A DNA stretch of 64,000 nucleotides from Hydractinia symbiolongicarpus (GCF_029227915.1 NC_079882.1:4464001-4528000), one strand, 5' to 3'; shown: positions 34,901 through 48,075, counted from the stretch's first letter. Program-made: numbers and translations. The notes: generated by a model from the letters alone, not told the origin.

Positions 34901-37900
34901 CAAGACTTGCTAAACGTGTTCAGCGAAGAAGTTTCCGATGTTTTAACCTCGAATTTTTTACCAATTTCAGAAACCTAAAAGACATATAAACAACTTATTA
35001 AGAAGATTTAGAACAACAATAAAAAAACGAAAAATAAATTTCTTTAAAAAACATCTTTAAGAACCTTTTTAAAAACTTTTCTTCTTGGGTGCGGAGTTAA
35101 GCTTACTCTGGTATCATTATTATTTTTATCTAGCTTAACTTGTTTATCCCAAACAGAATGTTCAGTTGAAAGTTTTACATCTTCACCGTGCTCTTCTTCA
35201 AGACTTTGATGCAATGCTGTTTCTGCTTTTTCTAGCGTTGTGTTCGTCCATTCACTGTAAATCGTGTTAGTTTTGGAAACCTTGGAATCATCATCATCAT
35301 TTTCTTTTCGTAAATCGATAACTCCGTGAGAAATATGCTTATCATGTGAGGTTAATTTCTTCAGAGTTAAATTTTCGGGGATTTTCTTTTTTCGTAATAT
35401 TCTACGGTCCAGACTTCCATAAATTAAATCATTTTCAGTACTATCCAACTTTTCCACGTCAAGCATTGACTCGTTGGTTGTTTTTAATTTATGATTTTGA
35501 TAGGAGAAAAACTTTTTCGATGTACTGTTCAACAAAGAAGTTCTTTCAAAAACATTTTTCCGCCGTCCAATTCCATGAAAACTTCTCGTTCTCGCTACAC
35601 TTTTTTCATTTTGATAAAACTCTTCAGTGCAACCATCTTTACAGCAAGTGTTTTCAAACTCCTTCTTAAAACAATTGCATTTTTTCTTTACATATAGCTT
35701 CCGATCTAAACTTCCATATTTGTTGTTGTTGTTGTTGTTGTTATTATTATCGACAACATCATCTACAGTTACCCACTTTCCATTTACAACTTGCCACTGC
35801 TTCCCCATCACGAAGACAGAAAACTGAGAAAGTTTACAACAACCGTCATCATCAACATTATTATTATTCTTAAACTCTTAAACAGCTAACTTGATATAAT
35901 CTGATCTATGTGAATAGATACCCACTAAGATTGCTCATAGTTGACATTCCAATGATTAATAAGTATCTACGAAGCAATCAACTTCTAACTCCCTTTTTGT
36001 AAGAACATTAAAGTACACAAAGAAACGCTTAAAAGAAGTATAAAGTTAAACAAAAAGACAAGCAGTTTTGATGAATAGTTCATCTTTTAAACATCCGCCG
36101 TTACAGTTATTCAGAAGAAAGAATTATTAGTTTACAGCAAACATTTTTACTGTATATATATTCATAAACGCTGATAATGTTCAGTGGGGCAAGTCACAAC
36201 TCGAAATAAAGAAGGTTGACAAAAACAATTTTTGACAATAGTAGGCGGACGATTGTGATAAGGTTATTTTTCATTTGTAATGATAAGCTAATTTGTTATA
36301 CAAACATCGCGATTAGGATGCAGTTTACTTGAATCAAATCAGTAATCAAACTTCAAAACGTTATGAAGAAGAATTATTATTAAATACAGCAAGAATTCTG
36401 CAGTCATGGTAGAAGGGAAACTTGTGTCGGGTTTGGCCCCATGAATGCAACGATTGTACGCAGTAATATAACGATAAGTGGTTAAAAATACTTCGAGCAA
36501 GAATTAAAATACACCACTTAAGTGTTCCACGTTGTGATTGGCGTCTTAATATGTTAAATATTTTAAGAATTATAATAAACAAGGAAAGTATAAGAGCACG
36601 TATTCACAAAGCAGTTCTGTTATACGCATTTATTAAATATCCTGAGAGTAATTACTACAAACACAGCAAGCCATCTTTAAGTATTCATGTTTTAATATTT
36701 AAAAACAAACAAGGAAACTTGAGCGATTTTTAACGTTAAGAAACTTCCTGAAAATTAACAACACTTTCAACTTCTATTTTCTGCACTAAAATATGCCTCT
36801 TTGTGGATTCTCTTTTGTTATTTTTTATTTCTTTATTAATGTGCCATCTTACAGTACCTTTAATTTCAGTCTAATATTTTAAAAACAAAACAAACATAGA
36901 CGTGTATAGATTAATTAAAACTTACTTCTCTTCTTTTAACTGTATCAAATGCTTCGTTGTTAGCAAAAGCAGTTGGATGATCTGTAAGGTCTGCTGATTC
37001 GTTTTTGATGAATGGAGAGACCATAGCAACATTAGATAAACCAAGCTGTAAACGAAAGTAAAATAAGTTTATGGGAAACTACAAAATTTTAGCGCATTTT
37101 TTAAAAAAAACAACACAAAAATCGTCACAAGTGGTTGGGACCACTTGGGCTTACCCTATATATCATAAATACAAACCACTCTTTTTTTAACTGAAGCAAT
37201 AACACGCTAAACTTTTAACATTACATAATATATTCGCTATGAAAATCTTTCAGCATGTTTCGTTCACCTGGCGACAACATTGGCAATAAGTATGACAACA
37301 GGAAGAAACTGACGCAAAACGCAAAATTTAAGCTATTTTTTTTCTCGACAAATTAACAAATTTTTAAACTAGTAAATTTTCTCCTAGGTAATAATTTTTG
37401 ATTCTCCTTAAAAATTCCGTCTGTGTCACAGCATTTTTTCCATGCTAAATCTTGTTAATTTTCTAAGAGGTGAATTTTTTCTTAAATTTTATATTATTGA
37501 TCTGTTTGTCTTGTGTACTTGTCTAAACTTTTATACAGAACAAGAACTTAAACAACTTACCTGAAGTTTTGACGTATTAGGTTTTGGCTTAGGTTTAACT
37601 GGAGGTGAAACGGTATTATTTTCTGACGTAGAACTGGAGGAAAGGCTAGGTCCATACAACCTAGATACATCCCTATATATGTTTGAAGCCATTGTGGAGT
37701 ATGACGTATATTGGTCTGTGGCATTCTGATTTGGATATTCACTGCTCTGTAAGTCAACAGTTTCACAACTAGATTCTGCAAATAATTCAGGTAAAACGTT
37801 GACATTAATATTCTCTGAATCTTTAGAATCCTCCAATGTTTCTTCGGTCACCGTTTCGGTGTCCATGCATAATTCTTCTTGTGAATTAACTTGTGTTGCA

Positions 37901-40900
37901 TTGCTTGTTGGATCACCATCAACTTCTTGAACTCCAACATTCATTTCTTCCTCTTCATTAACATCACTATCATACTCTGTGCTACTTGCATTTTGAAATA
38001 CTTTAGTGGTGATTTTACTATTCTCTAAAGCATCTGTATTTGAATCTGAGGATGATATGCTTATATTTTCATTACTTGAAGTCTTCAAGTATTGAGAAGC
38101 AAGGGTCCGGACACGCCTAAAAGATCCTTCACGAAACAAGTGAGACCGTGATACAGGTACACCAACTACAAATTCTGGTGGTAACAAATGCGATGGTACA
38201 TCCACAACAATGTTTTCTTCTTCACATTGAGGCTAAAGAATTTTCTTGTTTCTCATAATTATACAATTTTATAATAACTGATAAACACTGCAAATTATAC
38301 GAAATAACACACAACGTAACAATGTTTTCGTTCCACTCTTTCGTAAAAGAAAAAATTCCAAAAGAGAAGAAAGGATGGGTTGCCTTTATTACCTATTCAT
38401 TATTATTCCATTAACTAAGTAGTTGTGACTATAAAGTATTACTTTGTGAAAGTTAAAAAAACTAAAAATTACGATGCAACATTTTTAATTAAACTTTTTT
38501 TAGGTTTCCAGAAATTTAAGTTAAATTTAAATAAAAATTATAAATCAATGCTGGATCTACCTATTAAAGCATGTCTCAACATCAAATGTTACATACCTGT
38601 AGTTTTGTGGGAATTACATCTTCCAAAACACACCATTCATCTTCATTGATATCTTTACCAATCTTTTCATCCTCATCTTCATCCTCGATTGCAGTCTCAA
38701 TGGTGGGACATTCAACATTTTGATCTTCATTCTTATTAAGGGGCAAACAATCATCATAGACTGATTTATCAACATTAACTTTTATAACTTCTTCTTTTGA
38801 ATTACTTGATTGTTTGGGCGAGCAGCGCTTTCTAGCATTACCTAGTAAAGGAGAAGCAGCATCTTCAGATAACTGTTCGAATTTTTGCTTCATAGCATGC
38901 AAAACTGATCCTGGTGTGTTAACAACCCCATCTTCACACTCGGTAGAATTGCTGGTTTCATCAGATTCTCTATTATGATCATCGTTTTGGTAATTTGAAA
39001 GTGACTTGTTAACAAGTGATTGTGTTCTTAGCTTATTAAAAGGAGGAGTACATTGACCCTGAGTTTCAAACACAGATCTGATAGTAGAGAAACTTGCAAG
39101 TCTTTTGCTGTCATAATCACATGCATCTGGTGATTCCTGCTTTGCATCCTCCGGGGGTTTTGTTATGCTTTTCTTTTTTACTTTTCTACTTTCCTCCAAC
39201 TCCATGTTGCTGTTCTCTTCTGCACCTTTGGAAACTTTTTCTTTCTTTTCTTTCTTTCGAAAAGATTCAAACTGTCGTCGTATGTTAAAAACACTTTTTC
39301 CTTTTATATTTTCTGTAGTGTCTTTATCATTCTTTCCTTGTCGATTTCGGGGAGGACTGTTTTTGAATGAACCTGTCCAATATTCAATGTCATCTGAATT
39401 TGAACGTCCATATTTTTTCTTAGACTTCCCTTTCAAACGTTTACTCACTTTGTTTGGTTTGTCAACTACTTCCTCCATAATGGATGGTGATTCCAGTTGT
39501 ACTCCCAGCGTCATATTTTGATGAGGACCGTTTTCATGACTGTTCGAGTTTCTTCTAATAATACTGCTGTTTTCTCTCCACGCATCTTTTTCAGTTCCTG
39601 CGATTATATCTTCACCTAACTGTGAAGAGTAATCAAAATGACTGCTTAAGTCAACACCTTCACTGTTATGTTTATCATAGCCGCCTTCTTCACAAGTATC
39701 ATCTTTTACACAAACAGAAGTTTCAGGTGAGGTAGAAAAACGTTTCTCGTACTTATCAATATTTACATCACAAGATTGTTTTTCTTCTAAACGTTCTAAC
39801 TTTCTTAAAAGCTCAATCGCAAGCATCTGATCTGAAAGGTTGCTGGGTAAGTCGGTAAAATTGTCATAGGCATAAGGAATTTTATTTTTATCAACATTTT
39901 TGCAAATATCTTCAGTCTTTATATGGTTTTGACGGATAAGTGTTTCCAGATCTAGATCACAGTCTGTCCTTGATATTGGAAACAACTGACTCTCGTTTTC
40001 ATGTTGTTCAAACTCTCTGATGAAATTTTGTAGATCTGAACGAGAATCTCTAGAATTACATTGTGACTGCCTATTGGACAGGTCATCCTCTAGATTACAA
40101 AGACTCTGCAATTGTAACGATATGCTATCACGCTGTTTTAGTTTGTCAGTTTCTTTGTTTCTTTTCTTAAAGGGTGTAAAAATGCTTTTCAGGCTTCTTG
40201 TTCTTCTGGACAATTGAGAATTATTCTTGTTAGGTTTTGGTGTAGGTGTTGATGATCGAGATATTGAATTAATCATTGGATCCGAATAACTAGGCACTAC
40301 ACCTGTAGATGATGATGTTAGAAGGGGATTATCATTAAGATTAGCAAATCGTTTATGAAGACTTATTGACATATTGTTTTTGTTAACTGCATTTTGTTGA
40401 TATGGTGCTGTTTCATGAAATAAATGACGTTCCATTGTTTTATCTTCATCAGGAATTTCAATGTCTTTTAGAAATTTTGCCACACTCCCTGGATCTGATC
40501 TATATCTTTTTTGCCTTGGTCTGCGTTTTGAGGCTATGGTGGGCTTCTGCTGCGCCTTACGTATTCTGTCTAAATATGCGACAACAGAGATAAAGAAATC
40601 TGAATTTTCTGATACTCTTCTTCCAGATGATAGCAAGAATGGTTCTTGAGAATTTTGTGTAATAGTCTTCACAATAGGAGACAGTAAGTAATTTTTGTTC
40701 CTATTCTTACGAGGAAGTGAATTTGACTTAAACTCAGGCAAAACCTTTCCATTGCTACATGAGAAAACAGGTGTTGTACTGTCATTCTTTGTGTTAAACC
40801 CACTTATTCCATACAATTCATCATCAAAAGAAGATTCTACATACTGGAATATTGTTTTCACAAAAGGAGACGGTTGTTGCAGTCTTGTTTTCGTATTTGA

Positions 40901-43900
40901 ATCATCTGTAACTCCATTAGTTAAATCCTTTTTCACCTCAGGCAAAGATTTGCTGTACTTACGATTCTTGAACTTATCCTTTGATGTCAAAGAGCTGCAT
41001 TTTCTCAAATTAAACATAAACGGTGAACTTGAACGTACTGAATCAAAAGACTTTTTGTGCTTTGGCTGTTTTTTTTTCTTTGTTACATTAAAATCATCAT
41101 CAAATTCATATACTTTACTTTTACCAAGGAAAAAGTCCAGTAAAGGTGACTTTCTGCCTGTGGGAGTTGATGATCGACTGAAAGAAGATTTTGCCCATAG
41201 CTGGTTGCTATCATAGCTCTTAGTCCTCTTTAAAGTTTCAGTAGAACTCACAATAGATCCAGAAGAATGAATATGCTGTAATTTTTCAATCTCCATGCTT
41301 AAACTGCTTGCTGAGGATCCTGTGGGAGACCCTGAAGAAATACCGCTTGAATATGTATATCTTCTATCCATGTTAGGTTTTGCTAGCAGACGATCAGGTG
41401 ATTCCCTTCGATTGTGTTGAAATTCAATATCGTCATAAACATAAACATTGTTAACATCTATGTCATCTTCATATTCTAATACAAAATCTGTTGTCACACT
41501 ATTTTCTGGGGTAGGAAGTGCACTCTCTTCTAAAGCTGTTGAATCCATAGACCCATCTGCTGTTCGAAAGAAATCAGATGAATAGCGTTCTGATGGTGGT
41601 TGATATCCTTCAGAGGATTTGTACAGTATTGAATTTGCTTCTTCCAATACCTCTGAACATGACGTTAAAAAGTCATTATCTGCTTCAATTTTGAATTTGC
41701 TACGAATTAGGCGAGGTGAAGATGTGTAGTGTTCACATAAGAACTCTTTCTTCTTATTAACCTCCTGTATAATTTTGTTTTCGTCTGGTAAAGAAACATC
41801 ATCATCATCGTAACATAACTGATAGTAGTCACTTCCAGCATCGGTTATCATTTTTTTTCTAGAACAAGAAGTTTTATGTGTTATGTATTTCGAAAGCTTT
41901 TTACCTACAAATCTAATGTATCAAAATTATACGTAATTAATAGGGAAGGTGCAGTAACCACAGAGAATGTATCAGGAAATAATATGGACCTTAAGATTGT
42001 AGAGAAATGTGCTCACATAACGAAAGAACAAAGACAACATTTATGTTAGGAAGGGAGCAGTGAGTGAAAAATAAAGTTGCAGGAAATAATATCAACCACA
42101 AAGATTGCAGTTAAAATGTGCTCACATAATACAAAAAAAAATACCTCAAACCATAACTTCAACAAAAGAGGTGGTAATCACAAAATTACATAAGAAGGGC
42201 ATGAAACATATTTTATTAATTTCAGGAAACATGTTTGCATGAAAACAAAACAAGCATACAATAGTGATTCAAATAAACTTTTGGATTGATGCTTAATCAC
42301 AACAAGGTGCTAACAAAACCCAGGTACTTATTTGAATTGTTATAACAAAGAATAAAAATAAAAATATATGCGCACGCACAATAGTTGCATGCACTTACAT
42401 AACACTATTTGGTATGGGTTTTATGGGGCCAGAAATCTTTTTCAAAATAGGGGAAAATAATGGTACCTATCAAAATCGTGTTTGTGAATGTTTTGAGGAA
42501 TATTTTGCCACTCTATTTTGATTTTGTGTTAGTAATAAATGGTTGAAAACATATTTCTTGCACATAAAAACAGATAATTATAAGCAAAATGCCTCAAAAT
42601 TTAATATTACATTGGAATTGCATTAATTCAGAAAAATCGATTCCACAGTTAGGAAAAACTTAACAAAAATGTTGGAAATCAAAACAAATTTTCATGTATA
42701 CGATCATTAGGTCAGAATTTATTTCTAGTGTTTTCCATTTAGGAGAGTTTACTATTGTTGTTTTGCGCAATGTCAAAATTTTTGGAGCAGAAACCAGCCT
42801 TGTATTTACAAAGCTTATAACAATTGGGCAAGTAATTCAGAAAATATTAAATTTGAATTAGCTGCACCTTATACCTCCCCAATACCAAACAGGGTTGAAA
42901 TGTGGATTTCATGGAATACTCATGTGTTACAAACTTAAGATTATTTTAAAAAAAGAAACTTTTTTCGTTATTATCATACAGTCCTCTTTGCTACTAAACT
43001 TAAGGAATCAAAGATTAAAAAAATCTTCTACAAAACAACCAAACAGAAATCAAATTGATTTTGTTTAATAAGATGTAGGCAGTAAAAAGAATCGTTATAA
43101 CAACAACTGATCTCTAATAAATCAAAGATTAAAGTCACACAGCACAAAAATAATAAAAAATAACATAAAAACCAAGCAACTGTCTGGAACAATATAACTG
43201 ACAGCATTATTTAATAGATATTCTAAAATACATACCAAATTGTTTACAAGAGGAATACAAAATCAAAACATTACACATTACTTACTAGTACAAAATGCGT
43301 CGAAGTTAAAACAAATAAAATTCCTACAAAACCTATGGAAGCAAAATATTAGAAAAACAAACACATGCACATTTATGTCACTGATAAAAAAAGTTGACAT
43401 TGACCACATAATAGTAGTAAGTTTTCAATTTAAAAATTTCCTAACATTATGAATGACCTATTTGATCCTAATAAAATGGCCGTAACAAAGAGAGTTACGG
43501 ATGATTATATTTTTCACAAAGTTTTTACTGTGACATCAAAACCAACACACTGTGGGTGTACCTTCTGCTTTAGAATAAAGGTTGCTACTTAAACAGTAGA
43601 AGCCAGACATTCAGCTGAATCACTTCCTTTCATAGAGTGTTATCAATTAAATATAGAAATATCTGTAAGTTTTCATGTGACTTTTCAACTGTTATATTTT
43701 CGTTATTGGCACAGAGCCCATGCTGTATGAATAATTCAATGAAAATTAAAAGCTTAAACAGCTTATCCACTAGAAAAATATTAGTTCAAAAATTATAAAT
43801 AAAAAAAAATAAAAAAATCATATAGAAATAAGCAGCACAGATAAATAACCAAGCACAAAATAAATTGTAAAACTTACCAATTTAATAATAAGCTACAAAG

Positions 43901-46900
43901 TTCCTCCCAAGTATTTTACCAGAGAAAGAAAAGATATTACTAAGATACCTTTGAAAGCATGCAAAAAATATTCCAAACAAGACAATTGCTATAAAAATAC
44001 TGCTATGAACTTGTTGCTTAGAATATCAACAAACTCGTTGTCAATGTATAGTTTTAAAATATTTCCTACCACTTAATAAGTGATTAAAATCTCTGCACTA
44101 AACCAACCAAGATGTGCTTTGTAGTACTTCCGTTAGAAATTTAATATGGTTTTTGTTGTCCAGGGGATTAACACAAAGTTATTTGACTTTCATTTACATG
44201 ACAAATATAATGCTTTGTAAGCTTAATTAAAAACAATGTTAAATATGATCTCTCCTAATAAGTTTAGAACGTTTTAAAACAGTTCAAATATTTTAACACT
44301 TGATATAAATGGTGTGAATACTTAGAGAATAACCCTAGTGACAAGTGGGCTGTTCAGACTTTTAAGGGCTTTGTCTCGAAAGGATATAAAAGATAAATAA
44401 AAAAATGTTAAATCAGTATTTAAACTTTCATGTGTGATCTTAATTCTTAACACCTCCTATTGGTACTGCATAGATAAAGTTATAAGAAATTTATTCAAAT
44501 TATACTCCATGAGGGTGTATAAAAACTAATGGGGAAATCATAAGATAATGCTTTCATGAGGAATAATTTATTTTAAGAACTCTGTAATTGCTTGACTTTA
44601 TATTTGTTAATCCTTTGGTATGATACGAAAACACTCGAACTTTTAGCAACACTTTATTTGGGTTTTGGTAAAAGTTTAATAAACATAAACATAATTTACA
44701 TACTTTTTTTAAGTAAATTTTATTAATAATTTTTATATTTGATTTTATACCTTTACCTTTAATGTCCACAGAGAGTGATATCACCATTTACCATCCTCAA
44801 TACTTATTTTTCATATCACAATAGGTTATTGTAACAAAGTATTATATGTAATATTATAATATTAAATAAACACTGGATGATGCTTTCAACAAAGAATCTT
44901 GCAAATGTAATAAGACTCCCAAAAGTAAAACTAAAATTCCCTGATCTTTTTCTTATAAAGTTATACTAATCGATTTAAAAAGTGATTTAGTAATACAGCA
45001 TGAAAATATTCACATATATTACACCAACTAATGAGGATGAAGGAACTTTGAACTATATAGTAGTGAATAAAGCAATTATGGAAACCATAATGAGCCAGAA
45101 CATCAATAAAATATCCTGTATCTGCTAAGGTAATTATTATTGTTGTTGTTCGGACAAATAAAAAAGTCTAAATAAAAAAAACTTTAAAATGACAGTAATC
45201 TTTTTTACTTGTCTGCTATTTCTGGAAAATCAAAAGTTGTGCAATAAGACACAAACAAATTAGCTATTAATTTACAATGATGGCAGTGTTTCATTAACAG
45301 TATATTTGTTGTTTTATGGCTATAGTTATAACAAATTAACATGGTTTACTTTCTTAGCTTTCTTATCTCTGACCACTTTAATACATTCAACTGATACCAA
45401 GGCATAAATAGATTTTGATTTTTATTTTAAAAGAAATATATAAACCTGTGTTAAAATATTTTTTATCGTCTCAATTCTCTTAACCTTCATTGAGAGATAT
45501 ATAACCATTGAATATTTTTCTAAATGTAAGTGTTTCAACAGTGTCTTATCCTTAAAACACACTTTATTCTGAGTCAAACATGAAATTGTTTTTTGTCTCT
45601 AAGAACTACGCATTTGCTTTTTAAAAAAACTAAACAACACAAGATGGTTAGTAATATCTGTAAAGATTGTTCTTTGATGTTATACAATTGGCAAGAAGCA
45701 AAAGAAGTAAAAAATTATAAAAGCAAAAAAATAAGCTCATGTTTGTAAACTCCATTCAAATGAAACATAAAACCCACAAAACAAGAAGAATTTTATGCTT
45801 AGTCTTTCCTTTGAAATGATGTTTTGTCTTGTTATTAACTTCTGATGAACAATAAAAACTTAGCCTTAAAAAGGTCTGGCCACAGCAACCCATGACATGT
45901 AAGGAAATTGGGTAGGCAATGATGATGTTTACCTATATCATATCCAGGCCTGTGAATCCTAAATACTAAAGTCATAGTAAAAATTCTGCTCATAAACATA
46001 TTACAGTCATGCTGGTGTAAGCTGCCCATCTGATTGGGCAAAAATTTAAAACAGAGAGACTTTGGTGAGTCAAGTAAAAAAGAGAATTATCTCCATGATG
46101 CTTTATAATCATTGCAGAAATCTTGTAAACTTTATTGCAATACATTTGTATATTTTTATGTTCGAATTCTTTGGATTTTGCTGTTAAGTTGTGTTGGATA
46201 TTATGTAGTTACAGAATTCAGTCAATTTTGTCTCTAATTTAGTTGTATAATTTTAGGTTTCTATTTTTAGTGTTGCTAAAAAGTTGTAAAATTTTAAAAT
46301 TTTAAAAGGAACCAGGCTTAGATGTTTAAGTTTTTTAACACATTTTATACCAGAATAGTTTAGGCAAATTATTTGTTTGGTTTGGCTTGTTTTTGTTATG
46401 TTTTATTTAGTGATTGCAGTGTTTCAAATTTAAATAAAGTTTAACTTACCTCACATATTCATTAAACCGTTTGCCATGACTTTATAATATCCTGGTTAGT
46501 TAAAATATCACATGGGAATTAACCATGCCAAATTTAATAAAAAATGGTGCTAACTTTTTTCAACTTAATGATTTATTTAACATTTTTAAGCGGCACACAT
46601 GTATTTTATTATATTTTTTAGCCGCAACAACAAAACTTGTGAGTATAGTGGTATCATTCATCTACTAATGCAACCATGAAAAATCAGTTCCTGCAATCAA
46701 AACTTTCAAAAACAAACAACAAATAAAACTTCCTATTTATTCTAAATTGTTCAAAGTTGTACAAAAAAGTAAAACATCCAGGTCTCTTTAAAGCTATTTT
46801 ACACCAATCAAAAAAAAATCCTTAACCACCCTGCCTAAAAACAAACAAACAAAAAAACAACAACTTTGAACAACTTAACGAAATGTAAAGCATGCAGCAA

Positions 46901-47724
46901 AAGTATTAAAAATCTTTGACTTGCTTTCATATATGACAAATGTAAAAACGCTTGTTGTATAAAGTCTCTAAGTGGTCTTGCTATTTTTAAGGAGGTATTT
47001 TTACTTTCTTAAACTTTCTTTCTAAATAATGCTTAAAATGCATTAAAAAGTTTATTGGTTTCTACTTATAAACATAGCTTAATATTACATTTTATAAGTA
47101 ACCCTGCACACTATCTTTATAATTGCTGCAAAGATGATGATGATCGATATCTGTACTGACTGTGCTATCGATCTGATGCTGTCCCCCTAGCACATGTAGT
47201 AGAGGAGGCTACCTTTTTGCAACATACCACGAGGGGATGCATATGTCCTCCTTGCAACATACCTTTTTATCCACAATCGAGGCTTAAATGCCAACCAATG
47301 AATCAAATTTACAGCACTTGTTAAGCTCTTTACAACCGTGAGAGGGACTTGCCCAACAGAGCCTGACCTTTTGTTTACCGACCTATTGCTCCACAGACTA
47401 TGCTATAGATCCAATGCTACTACATGTGCTGGGGAGATAGCAAATAGCATTGTAACGATAACACAGTCCATAGAGCAATGACTGGCAAGCAAAAGCTTGC
47501 GGGTTCCAATCTCACATATGCACTGTTGTTCCTTTAAGAAATTACATTTTTTATATTGAAATTGAACTAGATTTAACTCACCTGTAATTAGTGCTTTGTT
47601 AATTATATTGTTTGTAAATTTACCTTTCATCCATCGAAATTAGTGTTTCATTTCGGGACAGCAAAGAACTGCCGAGGCTGTTCTGATCCACTTGCTTAAT
47701 GCGTCCACTGCCTTCTACAGACAT
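27893..47724 (-). CDS. NAV: neuron navigator (NAV/UNC-53/sickie family), 20 coding exons
   Basis: Exons on the minus strand: 47624-47724, 38597-41858, 37561-38232, 36926-37045, 35107-35823, 33841-34974, 32855-32888, 32501-32565, 32065-32154, 31760-31850, 31363-31431, 31214-31278, 30867-30973, 30629-30689, 30483-30520, 30239-30409, 29738-29928, 29346-29630, 28767-28789 and 27893-27991. All borders are GT/AG and all phases agree, giving 2464 residues, close to vertebrate NAV2/NAV3. Residues 1-2000 are Ser/Asn/Lys-rich and probably disordered, with no calponin-homology domain. The C-terminal ~430 residues are the NAV AAA module: PCRICIKG...LASLSYDTLISK, Walker A GPSGTGKS, VVVLDGF at the Walker B position, NFRWIWQPNHEEP (sensor-1 Asn), DLWNYSISPY and WEDPLEWILKTYPW. 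NAV proteins bind microtubule plus ends and guide neurite growth and cell migration. Family identity is strong; the exact start is inferred. Confidence 0.92.
28438..28505. repeat. inverted repeat in a NAV intron
   Basis: GACCCAGCGTAATTTTT (28,438-28,454) and AAAAATTACGCTGGGTC (28,489-28,505) are exact 17-bp inverted arms separated by 34 bases. The loop has a smaller inverted pair (CCACC/GGTGG). It may be a MITE end or remnant. Confidence 0.7.
30061..30215. repeat. imperfect (AACGAC)n/(GATAAC)n microsatellite
   Basis: Triplet-based simple repeat of ACA/ACG/GAT steps in an intron of the NAV gene. Non-coding. Confidence 0.8.
31935..31991. repeat. (AAC)n microsatellite
   Basis: About 15-17 AAC units within the NAV intron between the exons at 31,760-31,850 and 32,065-32,154. 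Confidence 0.85.
33841..34974 (-). CDS. NAV: NAV exon 6
   Basis: A 378-codon phase-0 exon with acceptor tgtcttttag and donor ATA|gtgagt. Low-complexity, Ser/Glu/Lys-rich. It has an internal imperfect repeat (SIENTEMSAINASEQ / SINDEEMSSIVTSEK) and ends in a highly basic helix (LREQRQKRKRI) just before the small exons that lead to the AAA module. No recognised domain. Confidence 0.85.
35107..35823 (-). CDS. NAV: NAV exon 5, with its own good ATG
   Basis: A 239-codon phase-0 exon: acceptor ctttctcag at its 5' side and donor AGA|gtaagc at its 3' side. It opens FSVFVMGKQWQVVNGKW, then an Asn run (encoded by the GTT repeat at 35,717-35,752), and carries two copies of a YGSLDRxxxxxKKK motif about 110 residues apart (IYGSLDRRILRKKK is the second). 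The frame continues past the donor to a stop at 35,044. The ATG at 35,806-35,808 has a usable context, so this may also serve as a first exon of a shorter isoform. Confidence 0.75.
38597..41858 (-). CDS. NAV: NAV exon 2, 3.26-kb low-complexity exon
   Basis: A single exon of 3262 bases (1087 codons) with acceptor cttgttctag and donor CAG|gtatgt. It begins KKMITDAGSDYYQL and runs through Ser-, Asp/Glu- and Lys-rich sequence with many RRxS/RxxS-type possible phosphorylation sites (for example RRTRSLKSIF) and basic clusters (KRRPRQKRYRSD; KKEKKEKVSK). No folded domain is recognised. NAV proteins have a comparable long disordered region that binds microtubules and partners; residue-level similarity to that region is not visible to me. 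Confidence 0.85.
41859..47623 (-). other. first intron of NAV (5.8 kb)
   Basis: Donor AAAG|gtaaat at 47,623; acceptor cttgttctag before 41,858. AT-rich with only short spurious frames. A tRNA-like B-box word (gcgggttccaatctc, near 47,501) suggests a degenerate tRNA-derived repeat, but no full cloverleaf is seen. Confidence 0.6.
47624..47724 (-). CDS. NAV: NAV first coding exon (proposed start)
   Basis: Reads MSVEGSGRIKQVDQNSLG and on to LISMDER, ending AG|gtaaat in phase 2, which joins exon 2 (A|AAAAAAATG) without a break. The frame stays open upstream of this ATG, and an AG acceptor-like site (accaccag, about 47,747) precedes it in phase. A further upstream exon, for example one with a calponin-homology domain as in NAV2/NAV3, cannot be excluded. 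Confidence 0.6.
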
Positions 47725-47810
47725 ATTGGTAACGTTAATAACAATCGATTTAATCTGGTGGTCGAAATCGTTATAGAAAAATTTGTTTTGTGCTGTTTAT
47801 TTTTGACAAC

Positions 47811-48075
47811 AAAAAAACTACATTATTTGCGACATTTCCGGTGTTTCACACACCCATTTCAACCAATCAAAAACGTACAAATGTTTTCTAAATATATACA
47901 AGTTTAACAGTAACCATAGTTACAGATTAAATACTAATTTTATAAATACAATGTTTTACGTGCTGCAACGCCACCTATATAGGTGAGACGTCGCGTCATC
48001 TTAAGGTTCGAGCAAGTGAACACCGCTTGAAAATAGGTGTGTGAAACACCTGAAACATTGCAAATAATGTAGTTT
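47811..48075. repeat. long inverted repeat enclosing a Penelope GIY-YIG scrap
   Basis: The left arm, AAAAAAACTACATTATTTGC followed by a segment ending GGTGTTTCACACACC (from about 47,811), is repeated in inverted orientation at about 48,031-48,075, with a few mismatches over roughly 45 bp. Between them, 47,963-48,050 (+) encodes CNATYIGETSRHLKVRASEH, the start of a Penelope-type GIY-YIG endonuclease. It lies immediately upstream of the NAV first exon. Confidence 0.7.

Noticed and set aside
35044-35106. Extension of NAV exon 5 frame to a stop at 35,044, suggesting a single-exon gene
   Set aside because: A good donor (AGA|gtaagc) lies inside, is phase 0 and joins exon 6; no polyadenylation signal follows the stop. 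Internal exon preferred.
39094-41216. several plus-strand frames of 60-173 codons
   Set aside because: They lie within the large minus-strand NAV exon and are its antisense shadows, rich in Phe/Ser/Leu as expected from the reverse of Lys/Glu/Ser codons.
47440-47520. possible tRNA gene near gcgggttccaatctc
   Set aside because: Only a B-box-like word; no consistent cloverleaf.
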